A program made the position numbers and the translations under genes. Of a DNA stretch of 64,000 nt, positions 12,075 through 28,200 are shown one piece after another (the stretch's first letter is position 1; each line of letters opens with the position of its first letter). This DNA comes from Rotaria sordida (taxonomy: Eukaryota > Rotifera > Eurotatoria > Philodinida > Philodinidae), in contig CAJNOL010000054.1 in assembly GCA_905250125.1 (NCBI GenBank), positions 219,400-283,399 of the forward strand. The letters run 5' to 3'. A model generated the notes under the pieces. It was given only the letters and a program-made list of their open reading frames with translations. It did not search any database and was not told where the DNA came from.

Positions 12075-12637
12075 GGGTGTCCAGAAAGTCACTAGAGTTA
12101 GAAAAAATTACATATCTCTCTGCTATGGCTCGAGCAAACAGACTGATTTTTCTAACAATAATAGAAGCATGTTCATACTTTAAATCCATACAGACAAGGT
12201 TAGAAAGAGCCTTTGTTAAGTACCACCAACGACCTCAGCAAAAAAGATTTTACTTTTTCACAGATAAGAAAAAAAACAATAGACTTAACAAAGGATCTCT
12301 CTAGGCATGTCTTTATGAATATAAAGCTTGAACATGTCTCTATCATTGATAAAAGAATCAACTCTTTTGCTCAAGCCATAGTGAAGATATTCAATTTTTT
12401 TTCGGCAAAGTGACTTTTGCGCCATTCCGTATAGTGTTTTTTTCCTATCTGTGAAAAAGTGAAATTTTTTTTGTTGAGATCGTTGGTGGTACTTAACAAA
12501 GGCTCTCTCTAATCTTGTCTGTATGGATTTAAAGTGTGAACATGCTTCTATTATTGATAGAAAAATCAGCCTGTTTGCTCAAGCCGTAGCAGAGAGATAT
12601 GCAATTTTTTCTAACTCTAGTGACTTTCTGGACACCC
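12075..12637. mobile_element. Mariner-like foldback element with about 200-bp inverted repeats
   Basis: The ends are GGGTGTCCAGAAAGTCACTA and its exact complement TAGTGACTTTCTGGACACCC, flanked by TA. The arms (about 12075-12290 and 12425-12637) are close inverted copies over about 200 bp. They share TTAGAAAAAATT, CTCTGCTATGGCTCGAGC/GCTCAAGCCGTAGCAGAG and a shared stretch around GTACCACCAACGA. The frames in it are not genes. TA duplication and end sequence fit the Tc1/mariner superfamily; the arms' high identity suggests a fairly young insertion. Confidence 0.8.
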
Positions 12638-12849
12638 TATATATATATATCTTTATTCATTTATTTCATAACATACGAATTTTTATCAGTATTGCCATAG
12701 ATGTCAATAGAAAAAAAAGGAGGGAGGGGAGAATAATAATATATAATAACTGACATTGTTCCAAAAGAAAGATATTGTAATGATGTGAGTAAATACCATA
12801 TAAATAGAGAGAATAAACAAGCCAAAAAAAAATAAAGAATATCGAAAAA

Positions 12850-17273
<4,424 letters not shown>

Positions 17274-17564
17274 CTGAAATAAAAATTATTGTTGTCTACT
17301 AATAAAAATAAAACATATTCAACAAAGAGTAAATATATTATTCAATATATGCAGATCATCTAAAGTATGAAATAAATATAAAATATTGATTGTAAACAAA
17401 AAAAATCATTTATTTTTAGTAAACTTGATGTTTATTTCGGAAAAACAAACATTAAAAGATGAATTTTTACCTAAACAATGGTATTTAACACAAAGAAAAA
17501 CAAACAGATAATAATAATGCTGCAAAAAAAAAAGACTTGAACAATCTTGATAATTTATTGTCAA

Positions 17565-20500
17565 TTAAATTTCTTCTCCACATTCAAATCGTGCAAAATT
17601 ATTAACATTTAATTGATTTTCATTAAGAAACATTTCAACTGTTTTTTTCTTATCATCAGTATGCATCCATTTTTGATATAATAAACGATCTTCATCATTT
17701 CCTATTTGTTTCTTTTCATTTAAACCAATTGTTTTTGAACGTGTTGCTACAATATGTTGAGCAAGTAAACGTCCAAATTGGTTTGTCTATAAAATAAAAA
17801 AAGAAGCAATAATCCTTAAACTTTTTATCCAGTTATCGTGGTTCGTTAATATATTATTGATCAAATTTCATATTCGATTAGAGATTAGATTATTTTTTAT
17901 TTTGATAACACGAAAAAAAAGAATACATTTATGTAAGGTTATATATTTCTGATGTAAACAAAGAGAAACAAAAACAAGATTAATCCGTGAAAAACAAAAA
18001 AAAACCCTATATATATATTCTTCATCTTAAATAAATAGAATATTCGATTTGTATTCAATCCTAACAAACGAATATGACGGAAGCACTTGTCAATACGTAT
18101 ACTAATACGAATGATATTCAATTAATCCGTATGGAATATGTAGATAAAACAGCACATTTATCAACACAACCAAATTCTTTAAATGAATTAATTGATTTAA
18201 TTTATCAAGCATTTGCTACAAATGATGTTGATATTGATTATGTTTCTACAATAATGAACAATTATAAAGGTAATATGAAAGAATGGTTACCATATATGAA
18301 ATTTCAACCAAATAAATATACAAGAAATTTAGTTAATGGTGGTAATGGAAAATTTAACTTAATGATTTTATGTTGGGCTGAAGGTCAAGGTTCATCAATA
18401 CATGATCATACAAATTCACATTGTTTTATGAAATGTTTACAAGGAAGTTTAATTGAAACAAAATATGCATGGCCAAATGATGAAAATAAAGAAGAACAAA
18501 TGCGTATTATATCTCGAACAGAATTAAAAGAAGGACAAGTTACTTATATAAATGATACAATCGGCTTACACCGTGTTGAAAATCCAAGTCATACGGATAC
18601 ATGTGCTACATTACATCTTTATGTACCACCATATTCTCAGTGTAATATATTTGATGAACGAACAGGTCGAACAAATGAAGCACATGTTACATTTTATTCC
18701 AAAGGTGGGCAATTAACAAAAAATGAATGAATGAATGAATAGTTAGTTCATTTTCTGGTCCTTTTTTTTGTTTTGATAATTTGACTGGAAAATAAATGAA
18801 TTTAATGCACATTAGGTAGAAATTTTTTTTTCACTGTACAAGTTTTTTCTTTATTATATGAAAAATAATGATTTGTTGATTTTCTTTTTTTTTTTCATCA
18901 ATAAAGAACAACAGTAATTAATATTTATTTTATTCATTACAAAATCGATAAAATTACATCATGAATAATCATATTTATATGTGACTTTGACATTATATTT
19001 CAAATAGTGCTATTGTATATATGAAATATTTGTATCGAAATACAACGTTATTAGATTTCAAATATTACGTAATTGTGAAGTTTAGAATTTCATGGGGGTG
19101 TGTGATGAGTTATTTTTAATAGAGAAGAAAAAAAATGATTCTTTCTTTTTTTTTTTTTGTTTCTGTTATTTTGATAAGATTAAATAATAATTGTCTTGAT
19201 GACACAAAATCATTTTGTCTTATCAAAATGATTCATATATTGAAATATAAAACTTACCATATTATTAAATATGTCAGTAAGTACTAATTCACCATTATCA
19301 ATTGCTTGTGTTAATGGAATTTTATCTTGTATGTCGTAATATTTTCTCGTCCATTCTGATGATTTATCATTACGAAAATCGACTTGAGCTATTTTTAAAT
19401 TTGGCCAAATATAAATAATTTCTTTTAATGATGGTATTCTTTTATAATTAATTGATTTTTCATGTAAAATAAAACGTTCAGTTGTTGGTGTAATAAGTTC
19501 AATAATAACAATAGGTTCACGTGTTATTGCTTGATCAGTTTTAGGTGGTTGATTACTAAGACATAAACTTGGATAATAAATATAAATAGGATCAGGTGTT
19601 TGTATACGTATATCCATTGGAAGTATATGAATATTTTTTATTTGTTGTTGTTCAATTTGTGCACTTAAATTTTTTACAAATAAATCATGTGTACTTTCAC
19701 GTGATGGTAATGCATAAATATATCCATTAAGATATTCATGAAGTTGACTCGTTTCATCTTGTTGATCAAGATAAGTACTTAATTCAATTGGTTTTTGAAT
19801 ATTATTTTGACATATTGTTCGTAATGGATAAGAACGAGTTAATATAGTTGAAGATAATGTTGAAGTATTTTCATCCTAAAACAGAGAATTTAAAAAAAAA
19901 AATGATGTATTTTTTTTCGATTTAATGATTTATTACATTTGAATCATTTGTTATTGTTGAATCAATTTGAGAATAATTAACAAGTGCACCATATTTTCCC
20001 ATACGACATGAATCTGTACTTGCATTATTAATTTGTCCATGACAATAACTAGCAAATAATTGATTATTTTTAATATTAAATACAATACCACGTCGTAAAA
20101 CAACATTTTCTCCAACTGATCCAACACATAAAGCTGCCATATCAGCTAATGTTTTTGAATGATCATCAACAGAAGGTAAAGTTGATAGAGCATCTTTATC
20201 ATAGAATACCTTTATAAAGAAATGCAAATTAATAGAATGAACAAAAAAAAACAAAGATCATCAAAAAAAATAATAATAATAGAAACCTTTTCTTTCGATT
20301 TATCCTTTTGATTAGTTATTAGACTATTTGCAACATGAGAAACAAGTTGTTGAAATTTTTCATTTTTAGCCACAAAATCTGTTTCACAATTAATCTAAAT
20401 AAAAAACATATATTTAGTACCAGACAAAAATTTAAAGCAGCTGTATTTTTAAGCTTTCTTCTCGTTGGTAATAGCTAGGAAGAATCCGAAAAAATGTTTG

Positions 20501-21321
20501 TATAACTGAAAGAATTCTCTATCAAGATTGGTACGCTTGAAGACTACAACAAAACTGCTTAGATAAGAGTCTACGGAAAACCAAGACATCAAAAACTAGC
20601 TTTCTGGCCTTCATACCAAGTTTGTAGGAAAAGATTTTATTTGATAGAGCAAAATGAGATATTTTCGATCTCTTTATGAAATTTCCTTCATTGAACTACA
20701 TTCAATCTACAGAACACTTCAAAGCATCAAATATGTAAGAAGGTCATAGAGAGATTGATCTTAGTTTTCCATAGATACTCATCCAAGTGATTTCGTTGAA
20801 GTCTTCGGGCCTGCTAATCCTGATAGAGAATTTTTCCAGTTACACAAATATTTTTTTTAGATTCTTGCTAGCTATTACCATCGAGAAGGAAGCTTAAAAA
20901 TACAGTTGCTGTAAACTTTTGTCTGCCACTATATACAAAATAATCTACGATTTGAATTTTACAAACCTCAACCATTGCAGCTGAATCTTTGTCTGTTATA
21001 ATACCAATTAAACCTTGAGATGCAGCACGACTTTGTAATTTTGTTGCTCGACTCCAACCTTCAGCTTGAGCACGTTGATGAAGCCATGCTTCAGCCTTAA
21101 AAATAAGACAAATTTTATTAAAATAATCTTTTAATAATTTTAAAAATATTTACTTGTTCAAGATTATCATTAAATTGTTGAAGTGCAGTCCGACAATGAG
21201 ATAATGAATAACCTGTTTTTTTTCGTAAGATACTTAATGGTGATGGTGAATTTGAAGCAACAGCTGATTGAGATAAATATCGTGATACATTGGTATGAAT
21301 GAATCGTCGCCAGACAAGCAT
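17565..21321 (-). CDS. TSFM: Mitochondrial elongation factor Ts with an inserted Uma2 (DUF820) domain
   Basis: Six exons: 21154-21321, 20967-21095, 20287-20394, 19937-20209, 19258-19875 and 17565-17786, giving 505 residues, or 299 if exon 5 is skipped. The start is MLVWRRFIHTNVSRYL, a basic amphipathic mitochondrial-type leader. Next come the UBA-like region (LRKKTGYSLSHCRTALQQFN), the core (EINCETDFVAKNEKF, MGKYGALV) and the ending NNFARFECGEE, all as in EF-Ts, the guanine exchange factor for EF-Tu. Exon 5 (residues 227-432) is unlike EF-Ts and matches the Uma2/DUF820 PD-(D/E)XK nuclease-like family: HEYLNGYIYALP, IYYPSLCL, PIVIIELITPTTER, HEKSINYKRIPSLKE and GELVLTDIF. The usual PD aspartate is Ser. 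All exon joins are phase 0, so the cassette is frame-neutral. The last intron contains the cysteine dioxygenase gene. Confidence 0.9.
18074..18730 (+). CDS. CDO1: Cysteine dioxygenase type 1
   Basis: A 218-codon intronless frame for the iron enzyme that oxidises cysteine to cysteine sulfinate, the first step to taurine and sulfate. The cupin ligands are present: HDHTNSHCFMK gives His110 and His112, and IGLHRVEN gives His166. The Cys117 and Tyr183 that form the family's thioether cofactor are both conserved (SHCF and LHLYVPPY), so it should be active. It also has the RNLV..GNGKFNLMILCW core. The N-terminus is about 15 residues longer than in vertebrates. It lies on the opposite strand wholly inside the last intron of the EF-Ts gene. 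Lack of introns in a gene-rich, intron-rich region could reflect retroposition or simple intron loss. Confidence 0.96.
   Translation: MTEALVNTYTNTNDIQLIRMEYVDKTAHLSTQPNSLNELIDLIYQAFATNDVDIDYVSTIMNNYKGNMKEWLPYMKFQPNKYTRNLVNGGNGKFNLMILCWAEGQGSSIHDHTNSHCFMKCLQGSLIETKYAWPNDENKEEQMRIISRTELKEGQVTYINDTIGLHRVENPSHTDTCATLHLYVPPYSQCNIFDERTGRTNEAHVTFYSKGGQLTKNE
20417..20929. mobile_element. Long-inverted-repeat MITE in an EF-Ts intron
   Basis: Arms of about 200 bp: the left end reads CAGACAAAAATTTAAAGC and the complement of the right end reads CAGACAAAAGTTTACAGC. Both continue into CTGTATTTTTAAGCTT and CTTCTCGWTGGTAATAGC. The flanks are TA on both sides. Length is 513 bp with no reading frame. It fills most of the intron between exons 2 and 3. 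Confidence 0.75.
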
Positions 21322-21820
21322 ATCTTCAATAATACTTAAGAAAGAAAAAATTATCTTTGTTTTTTTTTTATTGTACATAATATTTATAAACATGACACAA
21401 AGCAAATAAATTTCTTTTATGAAATTTGTTCAAAATTAAATCATACAGATAATTAAAATTCAATGTAGAATTATAGAATCTATTGAAAAGGCAATAGGAA
21501 AGTTATAATGTTTTGTTCGAAATAAAATATGTAAAATTGATTCTATTCCTTCAATATATTTTATAATTCTAACAGTCGAATAACTAACTCCTATTTCAAT
21601 CATATCTGTTCTTTTTTTGTCCTACATAAAAACGAAAAGAGACAAAAAAATTGTTTGCTAAATACGAATCATTTTCTGTACGTTTAAAACCAAAAACAAA
21701 ATAATATTTACAATGCAAACAAAAAAATCACAATAAACTCTCATACACACAAGAGATTCTAATACTAAAGAACAACAACAAAAACAAAAAGGAAAACAAT
21801 ATCAAATTAATATAAATATT

Positions 21821-22172
21821 TTAATGTGGTATAAAGTCAACATCATTATCAATTGAATGTGAATGATGACTACTACGTTTAGTACGTGGTGTACTAATTA
21901 TATCTTCAGTTGCTGTTGTTGTTGTTGTTGTTGTTGTTATTATTGATACGGATGTTTGTGTATTACCTACAATTGGTGTTGTTGCTGCAGCTTTTTTACC
22001 TTCAAGACGAGCTGAACGTGCTCGTTGTCCTTTGATTTCTGATGTTTGTGTTACTAATGTTCGTTTTTGATTATTTGTTACAGTTGCAACAGCTGCATCA
22101 ATTGATTTTGGTAATAAAATTGGTTGTTGATTTATTTGTTCTTGTTGTATAAGAGAATTTTGTTGTTGAAAT

Positions 22173-22203
<31 letters not shown>

Positions 22204-25030
22204 GATGATGTCCTTTACGACGATTTTTTATTTCACGTTTATTACCTATAGAATCTTGAGTATTTATCAATGTATTTATTGTTGATCGTGGTTGTTTTGT
22301 TCCACCATAATATGGATGTACATCATGAACAGGTGAAATTTTTAATTGTATATCATATGTTTCATCAGCTGAAACACGTGTCTGTAATGACGGACTTGTT
22401 GCACGAGTTTTAGGTATATTAGATACAGGTGTTGGAAAATCAATATCAGGATCTTCAATATCAGGTGCAACTGGTAAATAAATAAGTTGATCATTAATAT
22501 CATCATCATCACTTGATACTAATGCTTCAATACGTTGATCAGTAACAACATCTATTTCAATATTATCATCATCATTATTTTTAATATTTCCATTTGTATC
22601 TAAACGTTGTCGTTTATTTGGTGAACCTGCATAATCTAAACCATCTAAACTACGATCTTCATCTTTAATATCAAATTCTGATTCACGTTCATGATATTCA
22701 ACATTTTCTTCAAGTTCACGAAAATCTGGTGCAAATGCTGACCAGTTTTCAACTTGAGAATGTGACCATATTGATACAACACCACTTGATATACTTGCAA
22801 TTATTGGACGTACTGGATGCCAACATACATCAGCTAATGCTTCACCTTTTGTACCATGTAAAATTTTAACTAAATTACCAGATACAGTTTCCCAAATATA
22901 TAATGAATGTTGTCGAGATGATGCACCACATATATATTCACCATCACCTGACCAACAACATTTACGCCATAATGATTTATTAACAAGATCTTGAAGTTTT
23001 TGTTTAGGTTCGAGATCACGACCAATACCACATGATAACATTTCAGTATAGCTATAGATTCGAATTATTCGATCACTTGTATTAACTAGACAATATTGAC
23101 CTAGAAAACGAAAAAATAAATGAAATCTGATTGGTATTCATTAGTTGAATGATTTTCATCTAGAGAATTTTCCTTGTTGATCTAGAGATCACCATAGCTG
23201 AGTGACTACCTTGCTCGGCAGATATCTACAAAGTTCAATGTTCAAATTTCTGGGTAACCTAGGAAATAAGTCATTAATGGCTATTTATCTCGAATCATCC
23301 ATCCGATAGTATGCTGATTACGTTGTGATATACACCTACTCTTGTGGTTAGTTAGCGTATATGAGGAGCGCAAGAACTCTACGTTAGGTCGGCCTTCTGT
23401 TCAGAGCTACAGCTAGTTATAGTTGTAGGAAAATATTGGGTTACTGAATTTGATACTAGGCAACACCCCATACTGCAAGATAAGGGTATCCTTCCTTCTG
23501 CCTCGTGTTGCTATAGATTATTTATCTTTGTAATAAGACTTTTTTTCCTTTATGAAATTTTATTGTGAATATATATAATCATTAGCGAAACAAATTTAGT
23601 CTTTTATCAAACAAATATAAGTTTTTTTTCTGAGAATAGTTTAAATAACTTAATACTTAAGCCGTCTAACATGATGTGTATTATGATTATAAATGCCATA
23701 ATGAATATTTGAACTACCGAGAGAACCTTCCGAGATACTCCCTTTCAATTTCAATTATTGTTTACTTCTATGTACTGCACAATATTCTAATGAAAACCTT
23801 ATAAAATCTGTTTGCCAGAGATTCCTATAGAATCTTAGATTTTCGACAAGATCGTAATTTTAAAATTATTTCCATTTGAAGATCTCATATACAGTAGCCT
23901 CTCTGAAGAATTTCAAGATTTCGTATTGCTGAGATACGGACTTTTCGAAACGTAGTGAATAATACAAGAGTATTTTGAAAAGTTCGCATCTCTAAAATAT
24001 GAAATTTAGAAACTCTTCATACAAGTTACTGTATATAGGACCTTCAAATTGAGATAGTTTCAAAACGACGAATCTTCTGAAAAACTACGATTCTACAGAA
24101 ATCTCTGTAGCAAATAGACGTATGAAAGAATTTAATAACTTCACCAAGCTTCAATAGAAATCCAAACCCTTCTAAAGCTTCCACTAGAATACTATGTAAT
24201 ATCTAAAGACAAAAACAAATCATTGAAGTCAGAATGAAACATCTCAGAAGATTCCCTCGTCAGTTTTTATAATAAATCTGAATAGACTCAATGTTTTTAT
24301 CAATTGACAATTTCGAATTATTATTTTTGTTCTTACCTCGACGAGGAATTTCAATATGTCTTAATACCGTATTTGTATTTGTTCCAGTTGTAATTCGAAA
24401 TGATGAAATAGTTTTTAAATCCGAAAATGTTTTAACAATAATTAAACCTCGACTATTACCTAATATAATATGTTCACCTTTTCTATCAAATGTTGATATT
24501 ATATCATTTGGTTCATCATCAATTGTAACTATTGTATGTTTACCATTATTATCAATTAAAACAGGTGGATGTTTCATTGGACATATAAGTAAATAAGATG
24601 AATTACGTGGATGAAATTGAACTTTAAGTATAGGTGATTGTATACATGATATACGTGTACGACAACGACCTGTTGATGTATACCATATACAAACAGTATT
24701 ATCTGTTGATGATGTTGCTATTAAATCAGATTTTTTTGACCATGATATACAATATATTGGTGACCAATCAGCACAAATTATTTTAGCTATACCACGTGTT
24801 AAAAAATCCCATATAACAAGACGACCATCGGAACAACCAACAGCTAACATTGAACCTTTTGTTTTTATTTGTAAAATATTTAATTGTATATGTTATTATT
24901 TGTTTTTTTTTAAGAAATACTTACCAACTTTATTAAAAGCACAACAAACAGCCATCGATGCACAATCAAGTATGCCATCGAATTCTTCAGGATAATTTTG
25001 TTGAAATGTAGAAAGTAATTCAATATTCAT
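21821..25030 (-). CDS. RBBP5: Retinoblastoma-binding protein 5 (WD40 subunit of MLL/SET1 H3K4 methyltransferase complexes)
   Basis: Three exons: 24925-25030, 24337-24855 and 21821-23100, 634 residues (about 540 in vertebrates). It opens MNIELLSTFQQNYPEE, nearly the family's start. A WD40 propeller follows (CSDGRLVIWDFLTRGIAKI, FHPRNSSYLLICPMK, GEYICGASSRQHSLYIWE). The hinge that activates the SET domain and binds ASH2L is kept (NVEYHERESEFDIKDEDRS), as is the acidic WDR5-binding segment (IEIDVVTDQRIEAL). The C-terminal tail is enlarged with low-complexity sequence: 14 consecutive histidines near residue 280, Gln-rich stretches and a Thr run. Tail differences are probably species-specific. The second intron contains a SINE-like repeat and a foldback element. 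Confidence 0.96.
23178..23480 (+). repeat. tRNA-derived SINE-like repeat, copy in RBBP5 intron
   Basis: The head contains ATAGCTGAGTGACTACC, which resembles a pol III A box (TRGCNNAGTGG), followed about 35 bases on by ATGTTCAAATTTC, which resembles a B box (GGTTCRANTCC). The approx. 230-bp body matches the opposite-strand repeat at 13447-13783. It lies antisense to the RBBP5 transcript. No A-rich tail is seen, so the 3' limit is approximate. Confidence 0.55.
23716..24262. mobile_element. Foldback element in RBBP5 intron
   Basis: Two inverted arms of roughly 240 bp meet near 23950-24010. Shared blocks include CAATTTGAAGRTCYYATATACAGTA, GATTCCTATAGAATC / GATTTCTGTAGAATC and CGAGRGAAYCTTCYGAGAT at the outer ends. 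The copies are diverged, so it is old. No reading frame and no clear target duplication. Confidence 0.6.
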
Positions 25031-25210
25031 TTTTTCATCTATAAAAAGAATAATAATAATAATAATAATAAGGATATTTTTATCGTTTATTTATTTTATT
25101 GCATGTAGATACAAATAGAAAAAGAAATTCATCATGAAATAATAAGAAAAAAAATAACTATCTGACATTGATTATCTAATTGTTTCCTTGTTTTTTTTTG
25201 TTACTATAGA

Positions 25211-28200
25211 TTATTTGAGTTTATCTAATAATTGTTTAACAATATCTTGTTCAGCAATAAGTAATCGAACAATTTCTTGTCCATCATTTGTACTTTTACC
25301 AAGTTTAATAAGACGATGATCAATAAATTCAATTAATTGTAAACGAAGATTTTGTTCATTATTTACATAAAATGAACGTTTACATTGTTCATATAATTCA
25401 GTAAATTTCATGCCTAAAAAAACAAATTATAGATATTTGTATGAAAAATGATTTAGTAAACTATTTTAGTACATCATGCGTACTGTCTAGCGAGTTCACT
25501 ATAAGCCTTTCTCTCCTACCTTTCAAAAATCGATCTTGGTCTAGGTATATTCAAATCGTATGAAATTTTCAACCCTATACCATAACGTGAATCATTTGGC
25601 AACGTAAAATTCTCTGTGTGCCTTAATTTTTTTTTCTAAACTCTTACTTTTTAAGGAGAGAAAAGTTCAATGTCTCAAAAAAAACGACACTCTCGTTATA
25701 AAAGTATTCTTTTATATAATAGTAACAATGCTTAATTGAAAAAAAAAGAAAAACTACATTAACTACAATAAGTCTTCTTTACGAAATTTGGGACAATAAA
25801 AAATTCATATCATTTATGAAAGATCAGATCTCGGACTATCTCCCCATACATTCATCCTAATTTTCATATTTTTCACGCAACTTGACTGTGATTGAGGAAG
25901 AGGAATCTTAAGACTTACTTTCGATAATATATGATTGATTTCGATCAAGTCCTATGAGAGTTTTTTTTTACCAAAGGACAAATGTCGATTGCTATTTCTC
26001 TTTGATAGATGGGTGTTGAAAGAAAACTTTGTATTCTTTCGAACCGTATATAATTTATTTTTGGGATAGGTTATTAAACGAAATGACGCGTAAGAAACAA
26101 GAGAAGTATCCTCAAAATGAGTTCGTACTTTTCATAATTATACATCTGAAAACTTTTTTCGATGGCATGACCAATCACATCATGATTTTCCGTGGAAACT
26201 TCTTTTTCTTTTTTTGAATTTAAAATCAACAGTAACTGTATTCGGATCATTAGAATAATAATAATTTATCATTGCATTATTCCCATTTTATGTGAACTAG
26301 TTTTCATCGTCTAAAATAGCATCATGATCATAACTTTCTTCGTGAGTTTTATTATCCATCTTAGAAATGTTTCGACGTTTTCTGATGACAACTGATGTCG
26401 TAAGTGTTACAATTGATTGTTACTACAACGATTATTAACAGATTTCATCAGTTATTTTAGTTTCTGATTAGAAAGTTTACTTGAACGATCAGTCCTTAGT
26501 AAAAGTTTGGTTTATCCATATTGTTCTTAGAACTACATGCTTAATAAAGTAATTGACGTTGTTATTCATGATTTATTTGATGAGTTAATATAGAAATTGC
26601 GAATTCGTTGTACGAATGTTTCTCTTTCTTCTCGTGTCATCTTCTTTATGAATATATGACAATATTAAGCTACATATTATTCACAAGAGGATAAAATTCT
26701 CTATCATCTAATAAAAAAAAGTTTTCTTTCAACATCCTTTTATCGAAGAGAAATAGGAGTTGTCATTTGTCCAATTACTTTTGCATTACATGTTATGATT
26801 AATAACTGCTTTTTGTTTTGTTTTCCTAGTCTTTCTACATCTATATCTAATATCAAATGATCTCTCTTTAAATGATGAGTATAGTTCTTTCAAATAGATA
26901 TTAAATTAAAGACTTACCTTCATAATCTTTTGAGTTACTATTAGCCAAAAAAGCTTCAACAAGTAAACAAAAAATTCGTCGTGCATTTGGTGTTAAACTT
27001 TCAATAACATGTTCAACAGCACTAATTGATAATTGGCCTAAATATGTAATTTATTAAAATAATCTTTCAAAAAAACACAAGAAAATTTTTTACTTGTTTT
27101 TAAACGAATTGTATTAAGTCTTTCATTAGTTGTTTCATCAATATAAGGTAACCTAAATAATAAAATAATATTTATTCTTATTAACATTTTTGAACTGACC
27201 ATGTATGTACAGTATACCATATCCATCGAAAACTATTAAGACTTTGTTGATTCCAAACTAAAACAAAGAAAAAATTCAAAATAAAAAATAAAACAAGATT
27301 TTGTTTTTTTATTTATTTTACTTAATGGTCCATGTATATGATCAATAGTTGCAAGAATATGAATATATTGACATTGTGCTGCTGATTTAAATATATTTTG
27401 TATATTACAATTACGAAAATTCATTCCATCGATATTATTTATCAATAAATAAATGTGTAATTCTAGATAAATGAAAAATATATGTTTTTAAAACCTTTTA
27501 AAGAAAGACTTTGATTAATTTACTTTCTTTTTCAATTTTTTTAATTATATCTTGTATACATTCATCATTATGATTCGATTGATTAATATTAATCTCTGGA
27601 CATGAACAGATTGTTTGAAGAACCTAAATAATAATTTGTTTTTGTAATGAAAAAATTATATATAAATAAAGAGTGTCTAATATATTTAGAATTATGTGTA
27701 AAATTTCAACCCTTTAGGACTGATGGATTGTTGTATTTTTATGATTTCTTTTAAATTAGTCAGACATTATTTACGATATGCGTTCGAACTCTCTCATTGC
27801 AAAGCAGACTTTACAATGTATTGAATTAGCCATCTACTAATACGAAATATAAGCTAGGTGTAGACCACAGTCAAATAAGCTATTTTTGTCTTGCATGAGA
27901 TATTTCCATTGAGATAAGAATCGTACTCATATGTAAAGTCATAGTGTAAAACTGTTCATGTCAGAGTTCAAAAGTCATATTGAAAATGTCAAGTGACTCA
28001 TTTGAAAGAAACAAAAAAAAATACAATGAAACATAAGACTTGGAGGACTGAAACTTCGCTCACAATTCTAAATATGTCTGTGCTTTGTAACGAAATATTT
28101 GCACTCAAATTATGGTTTTTAGGAGAGCCGGATGAAAAAAAATTTTCTACTGTTCCTTGTAAAATTTATAGGAATTTTTCAATTATTTTTACCATTGGAT

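Noticed and set aside
12026-12753. Three plus-strand frames
   Set aside because: All fall in or across the mariner-like foldback arms; they are inverted copies of each other rather than genes.
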